A DNA stretch of 64,000 bases from contig NC_049996.1 of assembly GCF_000003815.2 (NCBI RefSeq), positions 12,345,525 to 12,409,524 of the forward strand. The letters run 5' to 3'. Each line of letters starts with the position of its first letter. Position 1 is the stretch's first letter. The DNA is from Branchiostoma floridae. Taxonomy: Eukaryota > Chordata > Leptocardii > Amphioxiformes > Branchiostomatidae. A program made the position numbers and the translations under genes. This document shows positions 23,571-33,542 of the stretch, piece by piece. Under the pieces are notes generated by a model. It saw only the letters and a list, made by a program, of their open reading frames with translations. It was not told the origin of the DNA and did no database searches.

Positions 23571-26076
23571 ATGGCCCGACATCGTACCCTTCATCATGGT
23601 CACAGAAGGAAACTCTCTTTCATAATCCCTGTGCTTCTCGTGTACGTTTTGGTTTCCGCATTTCTCGATTTGACTTATTCGGGGTACATGGCGAAACATG
23701 TGTCAGATGGCGACAGCCATCAAACAATAACAACAACAGAGGGGACAAATATGACGAAACTCCTATGGGAGGGGTTGTCTCGTCTTGAACAAATGGACCA
23801 ACAGCGAGCCAATCTCACAGAAAAGTTGAAAAACATCGCAAAGATGGCCAATGTGTCGGAGGAGGCGATTGGTCCCTGGCTATCACAGCTTCGTCCAATG
23901 ACAATTGTCGACGCTCCCGCCGGTAATCGAACCGCGCTTCTTACCTGCCAGGATATCGCGGAAATTAGAATTAGTAATCCAATGGGAAAAGGCGTTACAA
24001 AAGTTGTGGAATTGGGGAATTACCAAGGCCATGGGGTGGCGGTAAAGCGAGTACTTCCGACTGTTAAAGATGTGCGAGAGTGTAAAAGGACGATCGAACG
24101 CAGCGGATGGAACAAATGTTTCGTTTTTCCCAACTACAAACTGTTGAAGGAGATCTTGTTGCTCCAGCAGCTTAAACACCCTAACATCGTACAGGTAAGA
24201 GAATTACAACAACACAAGTTTAGCACTATAGATTTTTGGTAACGCCTCAGAGGCGAAGCTTTCCTGCATGTGACCTTTAGCGTGTGCACATGTGGTGTTC
24301 GGACAGCACGAACATCATGTAGCAAATACTGATCTAGTGCGTGATTCAGTGTGACGACTGTTGTAATTATGTATTTCTTTGCAGATTATTGTATGCAATG
24401 TCTTTCTTTATGGTGCATTTTCAAATCTTGTGTGTATATTGTAAATATTGTGTTTTCTCGCTCCCAGCTTCTTGGGTACTGTGTGCAAAATGAAGAAACT
24501 GACGAAAATCTGGCAGAACATGGCGTCGTCTCCGTGACGGAAATGGGCACTAAATTCCACGTAGGAAGGGCGCGCAAGATGGACTGGAAAATGCGACTAA
24601 AGGTATGAATTCATTTATGACTTATTTGGGAGCCACTGTCTTATTATTCATGTTGTTTGTTGTGATGTAAAGGAAACCAAATGCCATATAAGGTAAAATA
24701 GCGTCAAGCAACTAGTTTTCGGTACATGTAAAAATGTTATGTTAAATGCCGTTGATGCATTTATTCTTTACTAAATTGCTTTAGTTTTCTTATATATCAT
24801 GTTTTCCATACTATAAACATAACGATTCTAGTATCCTTTGCCTCGCCACTTTCCTTTTGTTTACTTATAGAGAAAGTACTCTTAAGACTTTTACACAGAA
24901 GAACCCACACATTAGAGATGAATTTATACTTGATCCTGCACTGTTTAGAATAGAGAAATCAACCTTCAATGTTAGGATTTAGAGTTAGCATTTAACTCAG
25001 TATAGCCATGCAGTATATCATCCTCATAGTTCTTCCCAGCCTGTTACTTGCAATTATCAATCGGGCAAGACTTTGCAACTTATATATAAATGTTTAATGT
25101 TTTCCCAGATGGCGATTGACCTTGCGAGTCTGTTGGACTATCTGGAGCACTCTCCGATGGGTTCTCTTCTAATGGCGGACTTCAAGGTCGAACAGTTCGT
25201 GTGGGTGGGGGGCAAGGTGAAGTTGACTGACTTGGATGACGTCAGCAACGTGGAACGGAAGTGCGCAGTGGATTCGGACTGCTGGGTGGATAAAAAGGAT
25301 GTCGGTATGTCATCAGAACAATTGTTTTCCGCAATTCCATAATACCATCTACTTTGAATCTACTAACGCTACTAACATTTAAGTCAAGACTTACAACTAA
25401 GATTTGAAATCTAGATTACCCCCCTCCCTCTTCATATGAAGGAATTTCTTTATAAAGTATAGCATCTGATGCACCGACTATGCCACTTACTACCATTCTC
25501 ATTTGCCCCTCTAGGCGTTCCCTGTACCAACGGTTCGTGTCGGGGACTGAACGCCAAACACAACATGAACGGCGCCTATAAGACGATATTGAGACACATA
25601 ATGGTTCACACTGGAACTGAGGTGAGACAACTTTCTGCAAAATCTATCTTGTCGATTGATTACCTCCATGAAATTCATGGAGGTTATATTTTCACTAGCG
25701 TTTGTGTGTGCCTGTTTGTGAACAAAGTAACACAAGAACGGCTGGATGGATTGGTTTCATACTTTGTATGTCGATAGGGTTTGATGAAAGCTAAAAATTA
25801 GTAGATTTCGGGCCCCCTAGGGGCTCCCCTTGATACTACAATGCAACTCCGGCTTTGCTATCTCGTTTATCTTACATTACAAACAGGGTATATAGGACGA
25901 ATAGACTTCGTATAATACAGATACGTGGATAAAACAAACATCTTTTTCATCATTTTAAGGAGACTGCCTTGAGAGAAGATCTGAGAAGCGTGAGCATCAG
26001 CGCCGCCTCTCTCCACTCAAGGTTACTGCAGCTGCTGGACAAGGAACTAGCTATAGATAGCCCTACTCATAGATAG
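23571..26076 (+). CDS. PKDCC/VLK-type secretory-pathway protein kinase
   Basis: Exons: 23571-24194, 24468-24602, 25109-25304, 25515-25621 and 25960-26076, giving 392 aa with all GT-AG junctions in frame. Residues 15-37 form a hydrophobic signal anchor. The kinase core is divergent: a Gly-rich segment MGKGVTK (138-144), Lys159 in VAVKRV, LKEILLLQQLKHPNIVQ, a catalytic-loop equivalent MADFKVEQF (Asp277) in place of HRD, and DLDD (294-297) in place of DFG. A Cys-rich C-lobe follows (CAVDSDC, GVPCTNGSC, LNAKHNMNGAYK). This is the signature of PKDCC (vertebrate lonesome kinase, VLK), a secreted kinase that phosphorylates tyrosines of extracellular and ER-resident proteins. The protein is somewhat shorter than vertebrate PKDCC. 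A 3' splice site (ttctttctag) ends at 23551, so the 5' UTR is probably spliced. Confidence 0.9.
25655..25860. mobile_element. Dispersed repeat in PKDCC-like intron 4
   Basis: Starts with the palindrome 'acctccatgaaattcatgga' then ggt, followed by T/G-rich sequence, 'acaagaacggctggatggat' and 'ggccccctaggggc'. Similar starts (acctctgtgtacggagaggt near 54888; cctccgtgtacgg near 50338) suggest a dispersed family. I cannot assign it to a transposon class. Confidence 0.5.
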
Positions 26077-26677
26077 TACAGCAATCCGCGAAGGTTTTGT
26101 GGCCTTTCACGTATCCATTATATATGAGCTGTATTTTGTGAATCATGATATCAGACTGAGTTGAAAGATAACCGACAGAATGAGTGTGAATATATGTGAA
26201 GCTACATACTGTAGTTCAGGTTGTAGAGCTGATTTGACTGTCGTAATTTGCAAAAGGAAAATTAATCAAATTACGATCAAGACATACGTTAACACCTTAT
26301 CTATTGCAATAAATGATATAACTAGTCGCGTGGTTACCATGGGAAATTCTGTATATATCAAATACATACAATAAAAGATAAAAACATGTACATTCCATTG
26401 AGTATCTTCCTATTTCTGTGGCATTTGCTGTCTTCTTGGAAATAATAAAACTTTCAACAGTAATACACGTCACATAGAACATCATCCGATATAATAACAA
26501 AGGAATGGGTATCTGTGCAATATTACTGCGATTTAATTCACACATATTTACTTTTAAAAGGGCAATTATAATCGTTGAAGCCATGCTTCATTTCCTCCCT
26601 TGGTGTTTTCTAGTTCTTCCGACAAGTGTACCAAGAAGAATGCCAATGGTATATGACAAGCACTCACATAATCATGG
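26077..26677. other. 3' region shared by the convergent PKDCC-like and RTK1 genes
   Basis: AATAAA at 26370-26375 is a good poly(A) signal candidate for the PKDCC-like transcript, about 300 bp after its stop. No equally clear signal was seen on the minus strand for RTK1. No other gene was seen. Confidence 0.5.
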
Positions 26678-29398
26678 TCAGACAGTACTTTCCCAGACCG
26701 TCACACAGTCATCAGCACAGTCACCAACTTCCCTAACTAGCTCAGCAAGTCTTTCTTCAAGTTGAGCAGCAGTCGGTCTGTGGTCAGAAGCATCATACCA
26801 ACACTGACACATCAGTCTGTACAGGTCAATGGAACACTGTTCAGGCTTCTCCATGCGATTTCCTTGCCGAAGCATGTTGACCATCTGACAACAGTTTGGT
26901 CGGAAAGGCCCAGGATAGCGCGGCTCTTCTCCTAGACTGGCAATCTCCCACAACATGACACCAAACGACCACACGTCACTCTGACAGGAGTAAATTCCAT
27001 CTCGGATAGACTCCAGTGCCATCCACTTCAGCGGGAGTAACTCGTCTCGCCCGTGGTGATTGGTGTGCTCGTACACAGTGTTGGTGTAGACGTCTCGGGC
27101 CAAACCGAAGTCTGCCAGCTTAGCGACCATTCCGTCTGTGATGACCACGTTCCGAGCGGCCACGTCACGATGGACAATTGTGACTCTTTCTAGCTCCTGT
27201 AGAGCCTTAGATACACCGATGGCGAGACCAAATAGAGTGGCCCAGTTCACCGCGTTGATGTCGTCTCGGAGTCTTTTCAGGTACATCTGAAGGTCTCCGT
27301 GAGGGGCAAATTCTAATATTATCCTCTTCGGGTCAGACAGGGTAACAACGCCGTACAGCTGAATGATATTTGGGTGCATAACTTTTTCACCTTCCTTTGT
27401 GTGTAAGGATCTGTCGTAAAGGTAGATCAGCATGTCCATCTCACGATTGAAATCCGCTTGGACATACTCTGCGTTGGTGTCCACTATTTTGACTGCTACT
27501 CTTACCGGTAGTTCTCCAGGAAGATGTAGGGTTCCTTCTACAACATGGCCGAATGTGCCAACCCCGACCAGGTTACCCAGGGTCAGGTACTGCGGGTCTC
27601 GTTCCCATGGCACTAACGTGTCTGCCATGTTCTGTTGATGATTGACATCAACAAGCTGCAGTTCCTCGTGAACTGGTTGTTGATGTTGTTCCTTGAGAAA
27701 TTTTCTTTTTCTTCTCATAACTATACAAGCAACTACTACAACAGGAAGGATGAAAACAAGTATAGTAAAATACTGTAAGGTGTCCTGTGTCCTATGAAAT
27801 GGACTACGTTGCTTCCCTTTGCAGTATTCTCCTGTCAGGTCATGCGGACAGATGCAAGTGCCATTGAAAGGGTTGCACTCCGCACCGTTTTCACATCGAC
27901 ATTGTTGTTTGCAGTTTGTCCCAAATGTTCCTGCAGGGCAGGACATGTTACAGGTAGGGCCTGTCCAACCGGCCTCACATACACACCCCGCCCAACGGTC
28001 ACAACCAACGTTATGTAGACAGTCGCACGGCCTGTCACAACGCTCCCCGTGAAGACCGGGAGGACATTCCATCACATCTAAGACGTAGTTTCTCTCCAGT
28101 GTGTGTCCATCAGATGTGGTGACTTCACACGTATACACACCGTTGGTCTCTGGTAGAATCGGACTGATTGAAAAGTTACGGGACGTTTGGATGAAAATTT
28201 TGGAACTGTTGTTGCGAGATGCCCGAAACCACCATGTCATGGACGAGGCATTGATATGAACAGGGCGACATTGTAGGGAAACATTCCCAGTTATATACAT
28301 GTTTCCTTCAGGCCGGACGTCAATAGCGACAGCTGGGGTTGGTATGTCGCATGCCACACCCTTCCAACCAGGAGCACACAGACACGCCCCGTTGAAGCCG
28401 TGACACCGGGCGTCGTTCTTACAAATACAGTTTTTGTCACAGTATGCGCCGTATTTACCTTGTGGACAACCAGCAAGTTTTACAGTGGTTTGACCTGTAA
28501 AATTTAATTCTCCGTAGGGAGCTGAAGCCATCACTTTCGTTAATACCAACTTAATTGTCACGGGGGTAGCTGTTTTGAGTATGCCAAGCTTGACAAGAAC
28601 AAAATAACTATACCTTTCATTGTCAACCCACATAGCATTCAAACCTTTAGAGGCAACGAGTTCGGAAAATGCCATAGGCAGCAAGAATGGTATATCAGGC
28701 TCTCTAACCCAGTCTCTGTCAATCAGAATCGCTGACACCTTGTTGTCTCCTGCCACACAGCACAGCGTCAGATTATGGACGCCAGCTTTTGACATCACAT
28801 GAGCTACTGCAACATCTTGGACATGTTTGATTCCAAACGTCACATTCACTTCGCATATGTCGTTCGTCACACTAAAGTACGCTGTGCTTTTTTTCACATT
28901 CACAATATCAGTCTTGTTACTGATCTTTAATCCATTTCTTGATGAGCCGTTCAGTAACAAATCAGTGAACTCTATCAATCTAGGAAGACCAGAGGATCTT
29001 TCGGGGGTTTCACATGTTTTGTTGTAGTATGGAGGGTATCCAGACACGTCCAGTACATGAACAGTCAGGGTCCAGAGTGAGGCATTTTTAGCGAGGTTGC
29101 GTTCGTTGTCTATTCGGATTTGCAGCTGATAAGTCGACTGTATTTGAAAATCCAATGGATTAGCAACTTCGACAACACCTTGCCTTTCTGCTATCGAAAA
29201 CCTTTCATAGTCGTTACCATTAAGTAGTCTGTAAATCACTGGCTGTAGGGAAGTGTTGTGACGGGCAACGACTGTTCCTACTAAGGCGTTTTCGGGAACA
29301 AACACGGCTGTATTGATAGACGCCATGCCTCCAACCATGGATGATAAAGTAAGGATGTATTGAAAACACAACATCCCGGAGATCCAAGGATAGATCAT
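26678..29398 (-). CDS. Receptor tyrosine kinase 1 (cadherin-like/EGF/Ig/EGF/TM/kinase), intronless coding region
   Basis: One uninterrupted frame of 906 aa. Order: signal peptide (about 1-24); cadherin-like domain (31-118: VFVPENALVGTVV ... LTVHVLDVSGYPP); a variable region without a recognised fold (about 125-305); EGF/laminin-type EGF (310-351); Ig-like domain (353-442, Cys377 and Cys424); two EGF-like modules (444-527); membrane segment (about 543-561) with a basic stop-transfer RRKRK; tyrosine kinase (604-890). The kinase has GVGTFG (612-617), Lys637, HRDVAARN (743-750), DFG (763-765) and activation-loop Tyr771 and Tyr776, so it should be active. HRDxAARN marks it as a tyrosine kinase. 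The domain order matches no vertebrate RTK class I know. Two paralogues follow on the opposite strand. A 3' splice site just before the ATG (ctgtag, ending 29423) indicates a spliced 5' UTR. Confidence 0.92.
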   Translation of the reverse strand: MIYPWISGMLCFQYILTLSSMVGGMASINTAVFVPENALVGTVVARHNTSLQPVIYRLLNGNDYERFSIAERQGVVEVANPLDFQIQSTYQLQIRIDNERNLAKNASLWTLTVHVLDVSGYPPYYNKTCETPERSSGLPRLIEFTDLLLNGSSRNGLKISNKTDIVNVKKSTAYFSVTNDICEVNVTFGIKHVQDVAVAHVMSKAGVHNLTLCCVAGDNKVSAILIDRDWVREPDIPFLLPMAFSELVASKGLNAMWVDNERYSYFVLVKLGILKTATPVTIKLVLTKVMASAPYGELNFTGQTTVKLAGCPQGKYGAYCDKNCICKNDARCHGFNGACLCAPGWKGVACDIPTPAVAIDVRPEGNMYITGNVSLQCRPVHINASSMTWWFRASRNNSSKIFIQTSRNFSISPILPETNGVYTCEVTTSDGHTLERNYVLDVMECPPGLHGERCDRPCDCLHNVGCDRWAGCVCEAGWTGPTCNMSCPAGTFGTNCKQQCRCENGAECNPFNGTCICPHDLTGEYCKGKQRSPFHRTQDTLQYFTILVFILPVVVVACIVMRRKRKFLKEQHQQPVHEELQLVDVNHQQNMADTLVPWERDPQYLTLGNLVGVGTFGHVVEGTLHLPGELPVRVAVKIVDTNAEYVQADFNREMDMLIYLYDRSLHTKEGEKVMHPNIIQLYGVVTLSDPKRIILEFAPHGDLQMYLKRLRDDINAVNWATLFGLAIGVSKALQELERVTIVHRDVAARNVVITDGMVAKLADFGLARDVYTNTVYEHTNHHGRDELLPLKWMALESIRDGIYSCQSDVWSFGVMLWEIASLGEEPRYPGPFRPNCCQMVNMLRQGNRMEKPEQCSIDLYRLMCQCWYDASDHRPTAAQLEERLAELVREVGDCADDCVTVWESTV

Positions 29399-30842
29399 TT
29401 TACTATGTGGATTGTTCGGAACCTACAGTGTGAAGGAAGATAATATATCAGTTAACTACATATGAACTTACAACACAGAAAAGACGTCAATTGAATACTG
29501 TCATAGCGAAGAAGGTAGCGAAACAGAACTTAAGATTGGCAGTTCCGTCTTGGTTATTCTAGTGCCCTAAACCATAAAGTCTCCTGTTTTACTTCCATCA
29601 ACACTTTATCCAATGAACAAATATTTTTTTTTCATGCAACATGAACCACATGCCTGTTCTGTCATTACCAATCCTGGCGAGACATAGGGAATCTGAAATA
29701 TCTCTTCGAGACACTTTTGATAACATCCTTGTATAAACTGGGCTTAACATTTTTGCATGGCAAGTTGACTTCAGGTCACAGGTATGCGGAACTAGCAGGT
29801 GTTATTGGTCCATGGCGTGACAACCACACAAGGAAATTATGCTTTTCACCGACTCAGGTGTTCAAGTCAATTCCGTATCTGACGCTTATTTACGATTTAA
29901 ATTTCTGTTTATATCATTTTCATCTTTCAGAGATATTGTTAAATCCCAGCCATATGTCAGGAGAGATGATAGTAAAATTCGAATAAAGACGCAAAGGTAA
30001 TATAGTACAACACAAGGCCAAGGGTCTGTAAAATGTAAAACATACATGCAACACAAAAATATAAAGCATAACCTCGGTCATGCTGAGCATTGTATTTTTT
30101 CTGATATAAATCAACAAATCTATACCATTGACCATCGTACGCGAGGTAATGAATCTAATTCCATCCTGTAAATAGTCAATCAAAGATTAACTTAACTAAT
30201 AACTTACCTGTGCGCCAACTTACCCACACGCATTTGCCAAATTGTCCAACTGTCGTCGGTGTTCCTTTTCCGCGTTGATACTAACGGTTCCACTTCCGCA
30301 AACTCGCCCGGCGCACGGTCTGCAGCGTATCCCTCCGCACATAAAATAGTACCAGGAATATCCTTACTACTACTACTCGTCATCACTAGATTTCTACAAG
30401 GAAAAATGCTTACTACGAACACTCATCATCTAGATTTCTACACATTCCACATTTGAACTTAGTGTCTTTTTAATAATTACTTTTTGTTGATTTTTCCAGG
30501 CACATTTACTTCCACAGAGAAAAAGAGCTCGAGTTTCACCCCCTTTGCTATCAGTACAATATGGAGTAATGTTGCTACTGTGTAGAGCGATTTAGGGATA
30601 TATACCGTTTAAAAAATTGTGATATTTGTATTTCCATTTTACAGGATACCAATTCTGCTGAATGAAAAAGAAAGACTTGGTCTGCTTACATAAAAGCGGA
30701 ACTTCCATGTCACACAAAACTGAACAAACAATGGATCACGATTTTTTTAGGATTATTGTCAACTCATATTATCAGGAAGTACTAATCAATTATTATTTTA
30801 CCACCTCAGATATCCTAGTCTCGAAGCAGACGTGATATAGTG
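29399..30842. promoter_or_regulatory. Divergent intergenic region between RTK1 and RTK2
   Basis: On the minus strand CAG|gtaagtt (exon end 30208) could be the donor of a noncoding RTK1 first exon joining the acceptor at 29423. On the plus strand an acceptor (ccacctcag, ending 30809) precedes the RTK2 start by 33 bp. The block 30200-30842 is homologous to 34190-35193: both share 'ccacttccgcaaactc' in the minus-strand exon and 'gcggaacttcc' nearer the plus gene. A shared two-way promoter is the simplest reading. Confidence 0.5.
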
Positions 30843-33542
30843 ATGGGCCTGCGATCCTCGGACATGATGAGCCTTACACTCAGTCTTGCTTTAGTCTCTG
30901 TAGTTGGAGCCAAAGAATCTTTCAATACAACTGTGTTTGTTCCCGAAAACGCCCGAGTAGGAACAGTCGTTGCCCATCATAACACTTCCCTGCAGTTGCC
31001 AAGGACATACAGACTACTTGATGGTAATGCCTATGGTCGGTTTGGCATAGCAGAAAGTCAAGGTGTTGTGGAAGTTGCCAATCCATTAGATTATCAAATA
31101 CAGTCGACTTATCAACTGCAAATCCTGATTGACAACGGACGCAACTTCACTGAAAACACCATAGTCTGGAACCTGACTGTTCATTTACTGGACGTGTCTC
31201 GATACCCCCCTTACTACAACAAAACCTGTGAAACCCCGGAAACATCCTCTGGTATCGGTCTCACGCGTCTAGTAGAGTTCACTGACTTTTTCGTACATTT
31301 GTCAGCAACCATTGGATATACATTTAAAGACTCATCTGATATTGTCAATTATAAGAAGCGTAAAGTGTACTTTAGCTTTGAAGATGACAGCTGTGAAGTG
31401 AACTTTACAATCGGAGTCAGCCATGATAAAGATGTGGCGTATATGAATTATCTTATGAAAGCTGACTACAGAAGGTTAACGCAGTACTCAGAGGATGGAA
31501 AAAACAAGTTGTCGTTGTTTGTTGTCTTACAGGATTACTATGCACTTCTTGATGCCGGACGCATCGATCCGACGTGGATCACTGGTTTTAACACGTACAG
31601 GTACTTTATTCTCGTTAGCCTCGGCACACTTAAAACAGGCACACCTGTGGCATTCAAAAGATCAGTGGCAAACTTTATGGCTCCAAGTCCGTACGGAGAA
31701 TCAAATCTTACAGCTCAAATTACTTTCAAACTTGCTGGTTGTCCACATGGAAAGTACGGCGCATACTGTGACAAAAACTGCACATGTAAGAACGACGCCC
31801 GGTGTCACGGCTTCAACGGGGCGTGTCTGTGTGCTCCTGGCTGGAAGGGCGTGTCATGCGACATACCAACCCCAGCTGTTGCTATTGACGTCCGGCCCGA
31901 AGGAAACATGTATATAACTGGGAATGTTTCCCTACAATGTCGTCCTGTCCATATCAATGCCTCGTCGATGACGTGGTGGTTTCGGGCATCTCGTAACAAC
32001 AGTTCCAAGGTTTTTATCCAAACTTCCCGTAACTTTTCAATCAGTCCAATTCTACCAGAGACAAATGGCGTGTACACGTGTGAAGCCACCACATCTGATG
32101 GACAGACACTGGAGAGAAACTACGTCTTAGATGTGATGGAATGTCCTTCCGGTCTTCACGGGGAGCGCTGTGACAGGCCGTGCGACTGTCTACATAACGT
32201 TGGTTGTGACCGTTGGGCGGGGTGTATATGTGAGGCCGGTTGGACAGGCCCTACCTGTAACATGTCCTGCCCTTCAGGAACATTTGGGACAAACTGCAAA
32301 AAACTATGTCGATGTGAAAACGGCGCGGAGTGCAACCCTTTCAACGGTACTTGCATCTGTCCGCCGGACCTGACAGGAGAATACTGCGAAGGGAAGCAAA
32401 GTAGTCCATTTCACACGACACATGACACCTTACAGTATTTTACTTTACTTCTTTTCATCCTTCCTGTTGTAATAGTTGCCGTTGTAGTTAGGAGAAGAAG
32501 GAAATTTCTCAAGGAACAACGGCAGCAACCAGTTCACGAGGAACTGCAGCTTGTTGAGGTCAATCAAGAACTGAACATGGCAGACACGTTAGTGCCATGG
32601 GAACGAGACCCGCAGTACCTGACCCTGGGTAACCTGGTCGGGGTTGGCACATTCGGCCATGTTGTAGAGGGAACCTTGGAATTGCCTGGAGAACTACCGG
32701 TAAGAGTAGCTGTCAAAACTGTGAACGCCAAAGACAATTCTGGATATGTCCAAGCGGATTTCAATCGTGAGATGGACATTCTGATCTACCTTTACGACAG
32801 GTCCTTACACATGAAGGAAGATGAAAAAGTTATGCACCCAAATATCATTCAGCTATACGGTGTTGTTACCCTGTCTGACCCGAAGAGGATAATACTAGAA
32901 TTCGCCCCTCACGGAGACCTTCAGATGTACCTGAAAAGACTACGAGACGACATCAATGCAGTGAACTGGGCCACTTTACTTGGTTTTGCCGTCGGTGTAT
33001 CTAAGGCTCTACAGGAGTTAGAAAGAGTCACTATTGTCCATCGTGATGTGGCCGCTCGGAATGTGGTCATCACAGACGGAATGGTCGCTAAGCTGGCAGA
33101 CTTCGGTTTGGCCCGAGACGTCTACACCAACACTGCGTACGAGCACACCGATCACCACGGGCGAGACGAGTTACTCCCGCTGAAGTGGATGGCACTGGAG
33201 TCTATCCGAGATGGAATTTACTCCTGTCAGAGTGACGTGTGGTCGTTTGGTGTCATGTTGTGGGAGATTGCCAGTCTAGGAGAGGAGCCGCGCTATCCTG
33301 GACCTTTCCGACCCAACTGTTGTCAGATGGTCAACATGCTTCGGCAAGGAAAGCGCATGGAGAAGCCTGAACAATGTTCCATTGACCTGTACAGACTGAT
33401 GTGTCAGTGTTGGTATGATGCTCCTGACCATAGACCGACTGCTGCTCAACTTGAAGTAAGGCTTGGGGATCTTGTGGAAGACGCAAACAATAGGGTCCCA
33501 GCAAATGACGTTGTTGTTTTCGAGTGGGAAACTACCTTGTGA
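30843..33542 (+). CDS. Receptor tyrosine kinase 2, paralogue of RTK1, intronless coding region
   Basis: 899 aa from the ATG at 30843 (the codon before it is GTG). Same module order as RTK1: signal peptide, cadherin-like domain (VFVPENARVGTVV ... LLDVSRYPPYY), variable region, EGF, Ig, two EGF, membrane segment (LLLFILPVVIVAVVV), kinase with GVGTFG, VAVKTV, HRDVAARN and DFG. The kinase and EGF/Ig parts differ from RTK1 and RTK3 at only scattered residues, while the region between the cadherin-like domain and the first EGF is strongly diverged. Many N-x-S/T sites in the ectodomain fit a cell-surface receptor. It ends ...VFEWETTL, close to the VWETTV tail of RTK3. No intron interrupts the frame. 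Confidence 0.92.
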   Translation: MGLRSSDMMSLTLSLALVSVVGAKESFNTTVFVPENARVGTVVAHHNTSLQLPRTYRLLDGNAYGRFGIAESQGVVEVANPLDYQIQSTYQLQILIDNGRNFTENTIVWNLTVHLLDVSRYPPYYNKTCETPETSSGIGLTRLVEFTDFFVHLSATIGYTFKDSSDIVNYKKRKVYFSFEDDSCEVNFTIGVSHDKDVAYMNYLMKADYRRLTQYSEDGKNKLSLFVVLQDYYALLDAGRIDPTWITGFNTYRYFILVSLGTLKTGTPVAFKRSVANFMAPSPYGESNLTAQITFKLAGCPHGKYGAYCDKNCTCKNDARCHGFNGACLCAPGWKGVSCDIPTPAVAIDVRPEGNMYITGNVSLQCRPVHINASSMTWWFRASRNNSSKVFIQTSRNFSISPILPETNGVYTCEATTSDGQTLERNYVLDVMECPSGLHGERCDRPCDCLHNVGCDRWAGCICEAGWTGPTCNMSCPSGTFGTNCKKLCRCENGAECNPFNGTCICPPDLTGEYCEGKQSSPFHTTHDTLQYFTLLLFILPVVIVAVVVRRRRKFLKEQRQQPVHEELQLVEVNQELNMADTLVPWERDPQYLTLGNLVGVGTFGHVVEGTLELPGELPVRVAVKTVNAKDNSGYVQADFNREMDILIYLYDRSLHMKEDEKVMHPNIIQLYGVVTLSDPKRIILEFAPHGDLQMYLKRLRDDINAVNWATLLGFAVGVSKALQELERVTIVHRDVAARNVVITDGMVAKLADFGLARDVYTNTAYEHTDHHGRDELLPLKWMALESIRDGIYSCQSDVWSFGVMLWEIASLGEEPRYPGPFRPNCCQMVNMLRQGKRMEKPEQCSIDLYRLMCQCWYDAPDHRPTAAQLEVRLGDLVEDANNRVPANDVVVFEWETTL

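Noticed and set aside
27432-28802. Open frames antisense to RTK1 (and mirrored ones in RTK2/RTK3)
   Set aside because: The same frames recur at equivalent places opposite all three kinases, so they are shadows of conserved coding DNA.
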